This document shows, piece after piece, positions 8,489 to 17,028 of a stretch of 64,000 bases of DNA. Source of the stretch: Actinobacillus sp. (GTDB taxonomy: Bacteria > Pseudomonadota > Gammaproteobacteria > Enterobacterales > Pasteurellaceae); assembly GCA_020026075.1 (NCBI GenBank), contig JAHHQZ010000003.1:1-64000 (forward strand), in the 5' to 3' direction. The notes beneath the pieces were generated by a model that saw only the letters and a program-made list of their open reading frames with translations, made no database searches and was not told the DNA's origin. Both the position numbers and the translations under genes were made by a program. Numbering within the stretch: position 1 is the stretch's first letter; every line of letters starts with the position of its first letter.

Positions 8489-9343
8489 TCATTCCCTTGT
8501 GTTTTTTTCGCCAATCAACTGCAAGATAAACTGTGCCATCTGCTGCGGATTTTCTTGATGCACATTGTGTCCTGCATCATCAATGCCAAGTTGTGGCAAA
8601 TGAATACCACAAGCGTTTAGCATTAACAGGCTACGCCGGAATTTTTCGTCATTTTTTCCATAAAAATACACCAACTTCTGCCACGCTGGCGTTTGGTAAT
8701 AAGCTGTTGTGGCGAAAAAAGGTTGCTTCGCCAAAGAAGTTGCGGCGAGCATTTTCGCAATCGCCTTACCGTTATTTTTTGCTCGTTTTTGAATTAACGC
8801 CTGTCGCTGTGCCGCCGTTAAATGTGCAAAAACTGGCTGCTGATACCAATCATCCAGCACTTTTGCTAACGGTTCAGTCGCAAAACGTGCCGCCCATTGC
8901 TGGTCATTTTGCCAACGCATACGTTTTGCCGTTTCATCCGCTAATCCAAAATTCGCCCCCTCTAAAATAATCTTTTGTAAACTTTTATTTACAGCATCGC
9001 CACGCTGGAATTTCTCTAAATATTCCAGCGTAAAATAAAGACAAAGCCGACCACCTAACGAATAGCCCACCAGCCAAAACGCTCGGTGCGGAAATGCGTG
9101 AATCACCTTGCCTTGTAACTGCTGGTACAAATAATCTGCCGCCTGTTCAAAGCTTTCAATCGCAATGGTTTGAGCCTTACCGTGAAAGGGCAAATCAAGG
9201 GTAACACAAGGAATAGAGGGGACTTTGCGTTGTAGCTCATCGATCAAAGGTTGCCAATCTTCGCCGGAGCCGAGTAAGCCGTGTACAAAGCATAAAACGG
9301 GGGCTGGAATATGTGGGGAAATTTTAGTGGTTTGTGGCGACAT
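8489..9343 (-). CDS. menH: 2-succinyl-6-hydroxy-2,4-cyclohexadiene-1-carboxylate synthase MenH
   Basis: An alpha/beta-hydrolase (284 residues) of menaquinone synthesis. It removes pyruvate from SEPHCHC to form SHCHC. The N-terminal FVHGLLGSGEDW oxyanion segment, the nucleophile elbow GYSLGG and the late GHNVHQENP histidine make the triad recognisable. I chose the ATG at 9343 because AGGA lies nine bases upstream; longer starts at 9352 and 9400 lack a well-spaced site. After GRLCLYF there is an extra stretch (EYLEKFQRGDAVN) compared with what I remember of MenH. It coincides with a paired GCTGGAATTT palindrome at 9002-9031. Confidence 0.85.
   Translation of the reverse strand: MSPQTTKISPHIPAPVLCFVHGLLGSGEDWQPLIDELQRKVPSIPCVTLDLPFHGKAQTIAIESFEQAADYLYQQLQGKVIHAFPHRAFWLVGYSLGGRLCLYFTLEYLEKFQRGDAVNKSLQKIILEGANFGLADETAKRMRWQNDQQWAARFATEPLAKVLDDWYQQPVFAHLTAAQRQALIQKRAKNNGKAIAKMLAATSLAKQPFFATTAYYQTPAWQKLVYFYGKNDEKFRRSLLMLNACGIHLPQLGIDDAGHNVHQENPQQMAQFILQLIGEKNTRE
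9002..9031. repeat. Paired palindromic element inside menH
   Basis: ACGCTGGAATTT and AATATTCCAGCGT face each other across 5 bases within the coding sequence. It is the only paired copy I find inside a gene. The two arms share the same variant (GCTGG/CCAGC). Confidence 0.8.
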
Positions 9344-9409
9344 CAGTAGCATTCCTGTAAACAAAAATCGCATTCTACAAAGGCTTTTATGGAATAGCAA
9401 AAAACATTT

Positions 9410-9450
9410 TGTTTATTTAAATTTACAAAATATGTTTAAATAATTTTACA
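9410..9450 (+). promoter_or_regulatory. Tandem TyrR-box-like sites upstream of the first tyrP
   Basis: Two matches to TGTAAA-N6-TTTACA occur at 9410-9427 and 9433-9450, each as TGTTTA-N6-TTTACA. Their centres are 23 bp apart, about two helical turns. Paired TyrR boxes regulate tyrP in E. coli. The region is AT-rich, so each half alone would be weak evidence; the repeated exact spacing is what supports the call. Confidence 0.55.
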
Positions 9451-9515
9451 AAAACAATCATCGCATGCTAGTATCGCCAACCTAACCGCCATCATACAAA
9501 AAATGGAGAAAAATA

Positions 9516-10727
9516 ATGAATAAAACCTTAGGAAGTACGCTTATCGTGGCAGGTACCACGATTGGCGGAGGAATGCTGGCAATGCCACTGACCTCTGCTG
9601 GGATGGGTTTTGGGGCAACGGTTGTGCTTTTGATCACTTTGTGGGTGTTGCTTGTTTATGCAGGGCTTTTATTTGCCGAATTATACCAAACGGTGCAAAG
9701 CGATGCGGGCATTGGCACACTGGCGGAAAAATACTACGGCACCTTTGGACGAGTGCTGTCCACTGCTGTGCTTTTAGTGTTTTTGTATGCGCTCGTGTCC
9801 GCCTATGTTGCAGGAGGCGGTGCTATTTTTGCAGGCATAATGCCCGTGATCGGCAGTGCAAAACTCACATCACAAATCGCAGGGCTATTGTTTGTTGTGG
9901 TTTTTGGAGCGTTTATTTTATTTGGCACCAGCGCAGTAGACAAAGCTAATCGCTTGATTTTCTTTACTAAACTTGCATTTTTTGCCTTAGTGTTTGTGCT
10001 GTTACTGCCGAATGTAGAAATGAAAAACTTACTAGAAGTGCCATTAGATAATGCGTTGATTATTTCAGCAGCACCAATTTTCTTCACCGCTTTCGGTTTT
10101 CACGGCTCAATTCCGAGTTTGAACAAATATTTAGACGGCAACGTAAAAGCACTGCGTTTTGCCATTATCGTGGGGACAATTATTCCACTTGTAGCCTATA
10201 TTTTATGGCAATTTACCACGCACGGAGTATTGACCCAAAGTGCATTTACGCAGATTTTAAAAGCCGACCCAACGTTAAATGGGCTGGTAACGGCGACCAT
10301 TCAAAGTACAGGCAGCACGGCTATTGGCTGGGCAGTAAGAACCTTCTCTGCTTTGGCGTTAATCACCTCATTTCTCGGTGTTGCGTTAGGTTTATTTGAA
10401 ACATTGGAAGATCTCTTCACTCGTGTGGGAATTAAATGCAATCGCTTAACGCTTGGCGTGTTGACTTTCACTCCGCCATTAGCCTTTGCATTGTTCTACC
10501 CTACTGGTTTCATTTTGGCATTAGGCTACGCAGGGCAAATGTTTGCCTTCTACGCCATCGTGCTACCAGTGGCGATGGTGTGGAAATTACGCAAACAAAA
10601 TGCAAATCTTGCATACCAAGCACCAGGCGGCTATGCTGCGTTACTTGTAAGCCTTGTGATCGGCGTTGGCATTGTGTGTATTCCCTTTGTCATTCAAGCG
10701 GGACATTTACCTGCCGTTGTCGGTTAA
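9516..10727 (+). CDS. tyrP: Tyrosine-specific transport protein (first copy)
   Basis: A 403-residue aromatic amino acid permease of the HAAAP family, importing tyrosine with protons across the inner membrane. About eleven hydrophobic helices are visible. The N-terminal GSTLIVAGTTIGGGMLAMP motif is the family signature. ATG at 9516 is preceded by GGAG. The second copy follows after 52 bp in the same direction and is clearly paralogous along its length. Upstream lie two TyrR-like boxes. A third family member (mtr) lies at 18831. Confidence 0.88.
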   Translation: MNKTLGSTLIVAGTTIGGGMLAMPLTSAGMGFGATVVLLITLWVLLVYAGLLFAELYQTVQSDAGIGTLAEKYYGTFGRVLSTAVLLVFLYALVSAYVAGGGAIFAGIMPVIGSAKLTSQIAGLLFVVVFGAFILFGTSAVDKANRLIFFTKLAFFALVFVLLLPNVEMKNLLEVPLDNALIISAAPIFFTAFGFHGSIPSLNKYLDGNVKALRFAIIVGTIIPLVAYILWQFTTHGVLTQSAFTQILKADPTLNGLVTATIQSTGSTAIGWAVRTFSALALITSFLGVALGLFETLEDLFTRVGIKCNRLTLGVLTFTPPLAFALFYPTGFILALGYAGQMFAFYAIVLPVAMVWKLRKQNANLAYQAPGGYAALLVSLVIGVGIVCIPFVIQAGHLPAVVG

Positions 10728-10730
10728 AGC

Positions 10731-10746
10731 TAGGCCGGAATATTTT
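10731..10746. repeat. Half-site of the palindrome family between the tyrP copies
   Basis: TAGGCCGGAATATTTT begins four bases after the tyrP stop. The opposing arm is missing; the following bases (AAAAAATTTATACC) look like a decayed remainder. Confidence 0.75.
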
Positions 10747-10779
10747 AAAAAATTTATACCACTTTTCTTAGGATTTCTT

Positions 10780-11988
10780 ATGCAAAACAGAACGTTCGGA
10801 AGTGCGTTGATTGTCGCAGGAACGACAATCGGCGCTGGAATGCTCGCAATGCCGCTGACCTCAGCGGAAATGGGCTTCGGCTACACCTTATTATTACTCG
10901 TTGGGCTATGGCTGTTACTCTCTTTCTCTGCCCTGTTGTTCGTGGAGGTTTACCAAAAAGCCCCACGCAACGACGCAGGAATCGCCACGCTCGCTGAACA
11001 ATATTTCGGCGTAACAGGGCGCTTTCTCACGACTGCCGCCTCCCTTTTACTGATGTATGCCTTACTCACCGCTTATGCGATCGGGGGCGGTAATTTATTA
11101 ACACCATTTTTAAGCCAATTTGGCGATCAGGCTGAAATAGTGGCGATCGTGGTCTTTATGCTCATTTTGGCAAGCTCCGTGTTAGTCGGCACCAAAGTAG
11201 TTGACGGCTTCACTCGCCTATTATTCGCCCTGAAATTAGTGGCTTTCGGCTTTATCCTTTTTATGATGATGCCTTTGGTGAAATGGGAAAATATTAGCGA
11301 AATGCCGTTAAATTACTTCGTGATCATCTCCGCAGCCCCTGTGTTTTTCACATCCTTCGGATTTCACGTGGTTATTCCGACCATCAACAATTACTTAGAT
11401 AACGACATTCGCCGTTTACGCTTGGCAATTATCAGCGGTACGGCTATTCCACTCATGGCTTATATTTTGTGGGAATTGGTTACGCACGGCGTGTTCGCAC
11501 AAGCGGAATTTGTACAAATCATTCGTCAAAATCCAACCCTAAACGGTTTGGTTGAGGCGTGCTACCACGCCACTGGCAGCGAATTTATCAGCTACAGCGT
11601 GCGTTTATTCTCCGCCTTTGCCCTTATTACGTCATTCTTAGGCGTTGCCCTTGCCTTAGTGGACTGCTTAGACGACTTGCTACAACGAATGAACAAACCT
11701 GCCAACCGCTTTGTGCTAAGCTTATTGGCTTTCTTACCAGTGCTATTTTTCGCACTCTACTACCGTGATTTCCTACGAGTTCTGGGTTATGCTGGGCAAA
11801 CCTTCGTATTCTACGGTTTACTACTGCCAATCGGTATGGCGTGGGTGTTCCGCAAACGCCATCCAGATGCGAAATACCACGTAGCAGGCGGCACGCCAAT
11901 GTTAATTTTCACCTTTATCTTAGGATTGGTGATCATCAACGTACCTTTCTTCATTGATATGGGCTGGCTGCCAAAAGTGATCGGCTAA
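10780..11988 (+). CDS. tyrP: Tyrosine-specific transport protein (second copy)
   Basis: A 402-residue HAAAP permease paralogous to the preceding gene, sharing GSALIVAGTTIGAGMLAMP at the N-terminus and the FFTSFGFHVVIP segment mid-protein. The ATG at 10780 follows AGGA with good spacing; the frame is open further upstream into the first gene but that extension overlaps it. The 52-bp gap holds only a palindrome half-site, so read-through from the TyrR-controlled promoter is likely. Substrate differences between the copies cannot be told from sequence. folP begins 16 bp after its stop. Confidence 0.87.
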   Translation: MQNRTFGSALIVAGTTIGAGMLAMPLTSAEMGFGYTLLLLVGLWLLLSFSALLFVEVYQKAPRNDAGIATLAEQYFGVTGRFLTTAASLLLMYALLTAYAIGGGNLLTPFLSQFGDQAEIVAIVVFMLILASSVLVGTKVVDGFTRLLFALKLVAFGFILFMMMPLVKWENISEMPLNYFVIISAAPVFFTSFGFHVVIPTINNYLDNDIRRLRLAIISGTAIPLMAYILWELVTHGVFAQAEFVQIIRQNPTLNGLVEACYHATGSEFISYSVRLFSAFALITSFLGVALALVDCLDDLLQRMNKPANRFVLSLLAFLPVLFFALYYRDFLRVLGYAGQTFVFYGLLLPIGMAWVFRKRHPDAKYHVAGGTPMLIFTFILGLVIINVPFFIDMGWLPKVIG

Positions 11989-12004
11989 ATCATAAGGAAA
12001 CACA

Positions 12005-12826
12005 ATGCAATTACAGGCAAACGATAAAATTTTGGATCTCACTCGCCCACAAATTATGGGAATTTTGAACATCACCCCTGATTCTTTTTCCGATTCAGGT
12101 CAGTTTTTGTTTTTGGATAAGGCGTTATTTCAAGCAGAAAAAATGCTTAACGAGGGGGCGACGATCATCGACATTGGCGGCGAATCCACTCGTCCAGGGG
12201 CAAAAGCGGTTACGGTACAACAAGAGTTAGATCGTGTTTTGCCTGTATTGCAAGCCTTACACGAGCGTTTTGACTGCTGGCTGTCGGTGGATACTTCTAA
12301 GGCGGAGGTAATGCAAGCCGCTGCACAGGCAGGGGCGGAGCTCATAAACGATGTGCGAGCCTTGCAAGAACCTAAGGCTTTACAAGTGGCGGCTCAAAGC
12401 CAACTGCCCGTTTGCTTAATGCATATGCAAGGTCAGCCACGCACAATGCAACAAAATCCGCACTACGATAACGTTTACACTGATGTGCTGACATTTTTGC
12501 AAGAACGCACAACGGCGTGCTTGCAGGCCGGAATTTCTCGAGAAAAAATCTTATGGGATCCAGGTTTTGGCTTTGGAAAAACCCTTGCTCACAACTACGC
12601 CTTACTCAAAGGGCTTAATCGCCTTTGCCAGCAAGGGTTTCCCGTATTGGTTGGAATGTCTCGTAAATCGATGATCGGCAATCTATTAAATCGCCCTGTG
12701 GATGAACGTCTCGTGGGCAGCGTAACCGCCGCACTCATCGCCACACAAAAAGGCGTAAAAATCCTCCGAGTCCACGACGTCGCTGCAACCAAAGATGCGT
12801 TGCAAGTGTGGGAGGCGAGCTTGTAA
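12005..12826 (+). CDS. folP: Dihydropteroate synthase
   Basis: A 273-residue TIM-barrel enzyme that condenses p-aminobenzoate with dihydropterin pyrophosphate; it is the sulfonamide target. Motifs present are IMGILNITPDSFSD near residue 18, the pterin-site DIGGESTRPGA, and LVGMSRKSMIG near 216. Length is normal. It sits 16 bp after the second tyrP and probably shares its transcript. In Haemophilus, folP usually neighbours ftsH and glmM; here it does not. A palindrome half-site falls in the conserved QAGIS codons. Confidence 0.95.
   Translation: MQLQANDKILDLTRPQIMGILNITPDSFSDSGQFLFLDKALFQAEKMLNEGATIIDIGGESTRPGAKAVTVQQELDRVLPVLQALHERFDCWLSVDTSKAEVMQAAAQAGAELINDVRALQEPKALQVAAQSQLPVCLMHMQGQPRTMQQNPHYDNVYTDVLTFLQERTTACLQAGISREKILWDPGFGFGKTLAHNYALLKGLNRLCQQGFPVLVGMSRKSMIGNLLNRPVDERLVGSVTAALIATQKGVKILRVHDVAATKDALQVWEASL
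12525..12537. repeat. Palindrome-family half-site within folP
   Basis: AGGCCGGAATTTC encodes part of QAGISREKI. This aligns without gaps with QAGIAKEKL in E. coli FolP (from memory), so the motif sits on conserved, collinear codons rather than in an insertion. Confidence 0.6.
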
Positions 12827-12836
12827 TTCATAAAAC

Positions 12837-12882
12837 GAAGGCCGGAATTTTCGTCAAAATTTTGACAAATATTCCGGCCTTC
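12837..12882. repeat. Paired palindromic element between convergent folP and yciH
   Basis: GAAGGCCGGAATTTT and AATATTCCGGCCTTC flank the centre GTCAAAATTTTGAC. It fills the gap between two convergent genes and is the only candidate terminator there. Confidence 0.9.
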
Positions 12883-12898
12883 TACTTTTCATCACCGC

Positions 12899-13213
12899 TT
12901 AACCACCTGCGATTTTTACAGTGTAGCCTTGTTTTTCGAGTAGGGTTTTAAGTTTTTCTCGTTGATCGGTTTGCATTTCAATCACAAAATTTTTAACCGT
13001 TCCCCCACTGCCACATTGCTGTTTTAATTTTTTCGCAAGGGTTTTCAACGCCGTTTCATCAAGGGGCAAACCTGTAATTAGGCTCACACCATTGCCTTTA
13101 CGTCCGCTGGTTTGACGAGCAATGCGCACAATGCCATCGCTTTTGGGTGGCTCGGGCTTGTCTTTTTTAGGAGCAATTCGCCCAGTTTCTGTGGAATAAA
13201 CAAGAGTATTCAT
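12899..13213 (-). CDS. yciH: SUI1/eIF1-family translation factor YciH
   Basis: A 104-residue protein with the eIF1 (SUI1) fold: the basic GRKGNGVSLITGLP loop at about 36-49 and KQQCGSGGTVKN at about 64-75 are hallmarks. The E. coli homologue influences start-codon fidelity and is dispensable. It lies downstream of lapB on the same strand with a 21-bp gap. ATG is at 13213. Confidence 0.92.
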   Translation of the reverse strand: MNTLVYSTETGRIAPKKDKPEPPKSDGIVRIARQTSGRKGNGVSLITGLPLDETALKTLAKKLKQQCGSGGTVKNFVIEMQTDQREKLKTLLEKQGYTVKIAGG

Positions 13214-13234
13214 AGCTATCCTTTTGATTTTTAT

Positions 13235-14437
13235 TTAATTCAATGGCTGAATAGTTTCCCATTTTTGGCAAGATGGGCAATTCCAAAGCAATTTATGGGT
13301 TTGAAAACCACAGTTGGTACAACGATATTCAAATTCTTTGCTTAAATAACGTTCAACCATTCCTTGAATAAGTTCAAGGTTGGCTTTTTCAGTGTTCGTT
13401 TTCGTTTGCTCAATTTGATATTGCACAAAACGCAAAAATAGTCGTGGCGCAGGGTTGACTGTCAGTTGGTGCTGAACCTTCATTTTAGCAGCCTCCGTGC
13501 CGAGCTGCTGTTCCGTTAAGTCTAATAAAGCAAGATCAACTTTTGTGTTAACCAACGCTTGCTGTGCCTTAATCAAAAATAATTCAAAGCTCTCCATATC
13601 ACCACGATTTTGATAAATATACGCCAGTGGGGCGATTATTTCACCAATGAATGCAGGATTTTGCTTTAATACATTTTGTAAATAATCAATCGCCGCCTGT
13701 TCATTTAGTTGAACCAAAGCCATTTCCGCCAGTAAAAGCGAGGCTCGAATACAGCTTGGCGACACGTTGAGTGCTTTTCCCAACAAAATTTTAGCCTGTG
13801 AGACCAGTTTTTTTCGATCATCACTAGGATCAGATAATGCGGTAAGTTGCTCACTTCGCTCACAATAATAATGCGCCAACGCTACATTGTTGGATTCTGG
13901 GGCAATACGCTGGTATTTTTCAGCCACATTGATAGCTTTGTCCCATTCTTTGGTTTTTTGATAAATAAACGCCAGCTGCTGCAAGGCATCTTGGGCAAAG
14001 TCAGGTTCGTCAACCAGCAAGGTATACAAATGTTCTGCTCGATCATAAAAACCAATTGCCATAAAATCTTTCGCTAATTGCTTGCGTGTTAAGATTTTTT
14101 GTTCATCGGAATAATGTTCGCTTTGCAATAAATTTTTGTGAATACGGATTGCCTTATCCACTTCCCCACGTGAACGAAACAAGTTGCCCAGCGTCAGTTG
14201 AGCCTCAAAAGGCGATGCCCCTTCAATGCCAGCTTCGTTTTCTTGCTTTTGAAGAATATCGAGAAAAAGATCAACGGCTTTATTTTGCTGATTTGCCAAC
14301 AGCAAATTCACCCCAGCCATATAATCACGAGAAAACTGATGACTTTTGTTTTCTTGTTGTTTTTTTACACTGCGGTAACCCATTACCCAGCCATAAGCTG
14401 CAGCAATAGGCAATAACAAAAAAAGCAGTTCGAGCAT
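13235..14437 (-). CDS. lapB: Lipopolysaccharide assembly protein LapB
   Basis: A 400-residue protein with an N-terminal membrane anchor (about 1-20), about nine tetratricopeptide repeats, and a C-terminal rubredoxin-like zinc ribbon (CTNCGFQTHKLLWNCPSC, about 371-388). LapB directs FtsH-mediated turnover of LpxC and so sets LPS output. It is directly preceded by lapA with no gap, as in E. coli. FtsH itself is encoded at 4694-6634 and LpxH at 47213. Confidence 0.96.
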   Translation of the reverse strand: MLELLFLLLPIAAAYGWVMGYRSVKKQQENKSHQFSRDYMAGVNLLLANQQNKAVDLFLDILQKQENEAGIEGASPFEAQLTLGNLFRSRGEVDKAIRIHKNLLQSEHYSDEQKILTRKQLAKDFMAIGFYDRAEHLYTLLVDEPDFAQDALQQLAFIYQKTKEWDKAINVAEKYQRIAPESNNVALAHYYCERSEQLTALSDPSDDRKKLVSQAKILLGKALNVSPSCIRASLLLAEMALVQLNEQAAIDYLQNVLKQNPAFIGEIIAPLAYIYQNRGDMESFELFLIKAQQALVNTKVDLALLDLTEQQLGTEAAKMKVQHQLTVNPAPRLFLRFVQYQIEQTKTNTEKANLELIQGMVERYLSKEFEYRCTNCGFQTHKLLWNCPSCQKWETIQPLN

Positions 14438-14740
14438 TTAAACCTTCTCAGTTGGAGCAACAGTTTTCTGAGCCGTGCGATTGATGAGATCCGTTTGTTT
14501 TTTCAGTTGACGCTGTACGGATATATGTTGAATTTTTAATTTGATGTAAAAAAATGAAGAAATAAACCAACCTAAAATCAGACCAAGACCGAATAAGATT
14601 GCCACGAGCGTGGAAAGACGAATGTGCATTTGAGCAATGATGTAATTGAATACGATAATTTGATCATTATTGGCACCAACCGTTACGCCAACGAGTAAAA
14701 GAGCAAGTAAGATGATCAAAGCAAAGATGTATTTCAACAT
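14438..14740 (-). CDS. lapA: Lipopolysaccharide assembly protein LapA
   Basis: A 100-residue inner-membrane protein (DUF1049) with two hydrophobic helices (about 3-23 and 42-68) and a basic cytoplasmic coiled tail. It pairs with LapB, whose start codon follows its stop directly. Length and order lapA-lapB match E. coli. Confidence 0.93.
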   Translation of the reverse strand: MLKYIFALIILLALLLVGVTVGANNDQIIVFNYIIAQMHIRLSTLVAILFGLGLILGWFISSFFYIKLKIQHISVQRQLKKQTDLINRTAQKTVAPTEKV

Positions 14741-14845
14741 AACGGCACTCCCAAGTTTTTAGAAAAGTAAACTGGTGCATTATGCCAAAAAATCCCTATA
14801 AAAACGAGTAAGCAACCGTTTTTTCTGATTTACTCACTTTATGTT

Positions 14846-14858
14846 AGGTCGGAATATT
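14846..14858. repeat. Palindrome-family half-site downstream of ihfB
   Basis: AGGTCGGAATATT stands alone beyond the ihfB terminator. No second arm is recognisable. Confidence 0.7.
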
Positions 14859-14859
14859 T

Positions 14860-14892
14860 TCAAAAAAATCCCAAAACCGAAGCTTTGGGATT
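14860..14892 (-). terminator. Rho-independent terminator of ihfB
   Basis: AATCCCAAA and TTTGGGATT form a 9-bp stem with an 8-base loop; on the minus strand it is followed by a run of T. Confidence 0.88.
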
Positions 14893-14922
14893 GTATATTG
14901 GTTGTTTGTTTCATTCAGCGTA

Positions 14923-15204
14923 CTATTCACCATCCACTAAAGCTTTTAGTGCTTTTCCAGCCCTAAAATGTGGAACGGATTTTGCTGATAAAGCAACAGA
15001 TTCCCCAGTTCGTGGATTACGACCAGCACGAGGCTGATGATAATGTAATGAAAAACTACCAAAACCACGCACCTCAATACGATGACCTTGCTCTAAGGTG
15101 TGTGATATTGTTTCCAGTAATTGCTTAATGGCGAGATCTACTTCTTTGGCGGTCATCTCAGGATTGCAAGCAATCAGTGCTTCAACTAATTCGGATCTTG
15201 TCAT
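14923..15204 (-). CDS. ihfB: Integration host factor beta subunit
   Basis: A 93-residue HU/IHF-family DNA-bending protein that works as a heterodimer with IhfA. The family signature [18 protein letters not shown] (about 48-65), with the minor-groove-intercalating proline, is present. It follows rpsA on the same strand, the conserved cmk-rpsA-ihfB order of gamma-proteobacteria. The 76-bp spacer holds a hairpin. Confidence 0.96.
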   Translation of the reverse strand: MTRSELVEALIACNPEMTAKEVDLAIKQLLETISHTLEQGHRIEVRGFGSFSLHYHQPRAGRNPRTGESVALSAKSVPHFRAGKALKALVDGE

Positions 15205-15233
15205 TGATTTTCCTACATTATATTGAATGAAAT

Positions 15234-15264
15234 GATTGGCTTGCTAGCAAGCTAACAAGCCAAT
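15234..15264 (-). other. Hairpin between rpsA and ihfB
   Basis: GATTGGCTTG and CAAGCCAAT can pair as a 9-bp stem around a loop that itself contains AGCAAGCT. There is no U-run on the minus strand, so it looks more like an attenuator, processing or stability hairpin than a terminator. Confidence 0.5.
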
Positions 15265-15280
15265 TTTAAATCACAAAAGA

Positions 15281-16930
15281 TTATTCACCTTTCGCTGCTT
15301 TGAACGCTTCTGCCATAGCATTAGGAATTACAACTTCCTCTTGTTTGCTATTTGCAGTTGCAAGTGCAGCTGCTTCTTCCGCTTGATCTTTCGCACGTAC
15401 TGAAAGATGAACGATGCGTGCTTTACGGTCAACACCAGTGTATTTCGCTTCGAGTTCTTGATCCATTGCTACTTCACCGTTAAGGTCAGCTGTACGGATG
15501 TAACCTTCAACGCCACCAGCCAATTCAACTTTTGCACCTTTCGCATCAACATCAACAACTTTCGCAGTTACTACTACACCACGTTTGTGACTGTCAACGA
15601 AGTTAGTGAAAGGATCAGCAGTAAGTTGTTTGATACCTAAAGAAATACGTTCTTTGGCACTGTCAACTTGTAACACGATAGCTTCAACTTCATCGCCTTT
15701 TTTGTATTGACGAACAGCTTCTTCACCTGGAATATCCCAAGAAATGTCAGATAAGTGAACTAAACCATCGATGCCACCTTCAAGACCGATGAAAATACCA
15801 AAATCAGTGATAGATTTGATTTTACCAGTCACTTTCTCACCTTTTTGGTGAGTTTCAGCGAATTTCAACCACGGATTAGGTTGGCATTGTTTTAAGCCTA
15901 AAGAAATACGACGACGATCTTCATCGATGTCTAATACCATTACTTCTACTTCATCACCTAAAGAAACAACTTTAGATGGGTGAATATTTTTGTTAGTCCA
16001 GTCCATTTCAGATACGTGAACTAAGCCTTCAACGCCTTCTAAAATTTCAACGAAACAGCCGTAGTCAGTTAAGTTAGTAACTTTACCGCTTAATTTGCTG
16101 TTTACAGGGTGATTTTCAGAAATTGCGATCCAAGGATCTTGACCTAATTGTTTTAAGCCAAGTGAAACACGGCTACGATCTTTGTCAAATTTCAATACTT
16201 TAACATCGATTTCGTCACCAACGTTTACGATTTCGCTAGGGTGTTTAACACGTTTCCATGCCATATCTGTGATATGAAGTAAACCGTCAACGCCGCCTAA
16301 ATCAACGAATGCACCGTATTCAGTAAGGTTTTTAACAACACCACGTACTTGTGCGCCTTCTTCTAAAGCTTCAAGAATTTGTTCACGTTCTTGGCTGTTT
16401 TCAGATTCAATAACAGCACGACGAGAAACCACAACGTTGTTGCGTTTTTGATCAAGTTTGATCACTTTGAATTCTAATTCTTTACCTTCAAGGTGAGCAG
16501 TGTCACGAAGTGGGCGAGTATCAACTAAAGAACCTGGTAAGAATGCACGAACACCGTTTAACTCAACTGTGAAGCCGCCTTTAACTTTACCGTTAATTAA
16601 ACCAACCACTGTTGCTTGGTCTTCGTATGCTTTTTCAAGTTCAATCCAAGATTCGTGGCGAACGGCTTTTTCACGAGAAAGTTTAGTTTCACCGTTACCG
16701 TCTTCAAACGCTTCAAGAGCAACTTTAACTACGTCGCCTACGTTTACTTCTAATTCGCCTTGAGCATTCTTGAATTCTTCTTCAGAAATGCGAGCTTCAG
16801 ATTTTAAACCAGCGTCAACGTAAACATTGCCTTTTTCGATAGCAACAACAGTTGCTTCGATAATATCGCCAAGGTTAGGTTGTTGGGTTTGGAGGGATTC
16901 TTCAAAAAGTTGAGCAAAAGATTCAGTCAT
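15281..16930 (-). CDS. rpsA: 30S ribosomal protein S1
   Basis: A 549-residue protein made of six S1/OB-fold RNA-binding repeats. The last four are regular (each with a G-x-F-V/I-E or G-A-F-V-D core such as [18 protein letters not shown]). The first two form the ribosome-anchoring, S2-binding part. S1 brings weakly structured mRNAs to the 30S subunit. The start ATG at 16930 has only a GAAG-type leader element, as in E. coli rpsA, and two hairpins lie upstream. This fits autogenous control. Confidence 0.97.
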   Translation of the reverse strand: MTESFAQLFEESLQTQQPNLGDIIEATVVAIEKGNVYVDAGLKSEARISEEEFKNAQGELEVNVGDVVKVALEAFEDGNGETKLSREKAVRHESWIELEKAYEDQATVVGLINGKVKGGFTVELNGVRAFLPGSLVDTRPLRDTAHLEGKELEFKVIKLDQKRNNVVVSRRAVIESENSQEREQILEALEEGAQVRGVVKNLTEYGAFVDLGGVDGLLHITDMAWKRVKHPSEIVNVGDEIDVKVLKFDKDRSRVSLGLKQLGQDPWIAISENHPVNSKLSGKVTNLTDYGCFVEILEGVEGLVHVSEMDWTNKNIHPSKVVSLGDEVEVMVLDIDEDRRRISLGLKQCQPNPWLKFAETHQKGEKVTGKIKSITDFGIFIGLEGGIDGLVHLSDISWDIPGEEAVRQYKKGDEVEAIVLQVDSAKERISLGIKQLTADPFTNFVDSHKRGVVVTAKVVDVDAKGAKVELAGGVEGYIRTADLNGEVAMDQELEAKYTGVDRKARIVHLSVRAKDQAEEAAALATANSKQEEVVIPNAMAEAFKAAKGE

Positions 16931-16955
16931 AAATTTAACTTCTATAAAATAACTA

Positions 16956-17015
16956 CCACTCTTATTCCGTCAAAAGTGGGGTTGATAATAATGGTTTATT
17001 TATCCTTAAATAAAC
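16956..17015 (-). promoter_or_regulatory. rpsA leader hairpins (possible S1 autoregulatory region)
   Basis: On the minus strand, GTTTATTTA-AGGA-TAAATAAAC (16994-17015) is a perfect 9-bp stem with an AGGA tetraloop. A second stem CCACT/AGTGG (16956-16979) carries a loop containing GGA. Both precede the rpsA start by 26-85 nt. E. coli rpsA has a folded leader with Shine-Dalgarno-like bases in loops; the resemblance is structural, and the role here is inferred. Confidence 0.5.
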
Positions 17016-17028
17016 GAACGAAAGCACC

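Noticed and set aside
10666..10779. N-terminal extension of the second tyrP
   Set aside because: It overlaps the end of the first tyrP and crosses a palindrome half-site; the ATG at 10780 has a proper AGGA and matches the family start.
12931..12942. Other poly-T and GC-rich inverted motifs as terminators
   Set aside because: Stems are too short to distinguish from chance in this AT-rich sequence.
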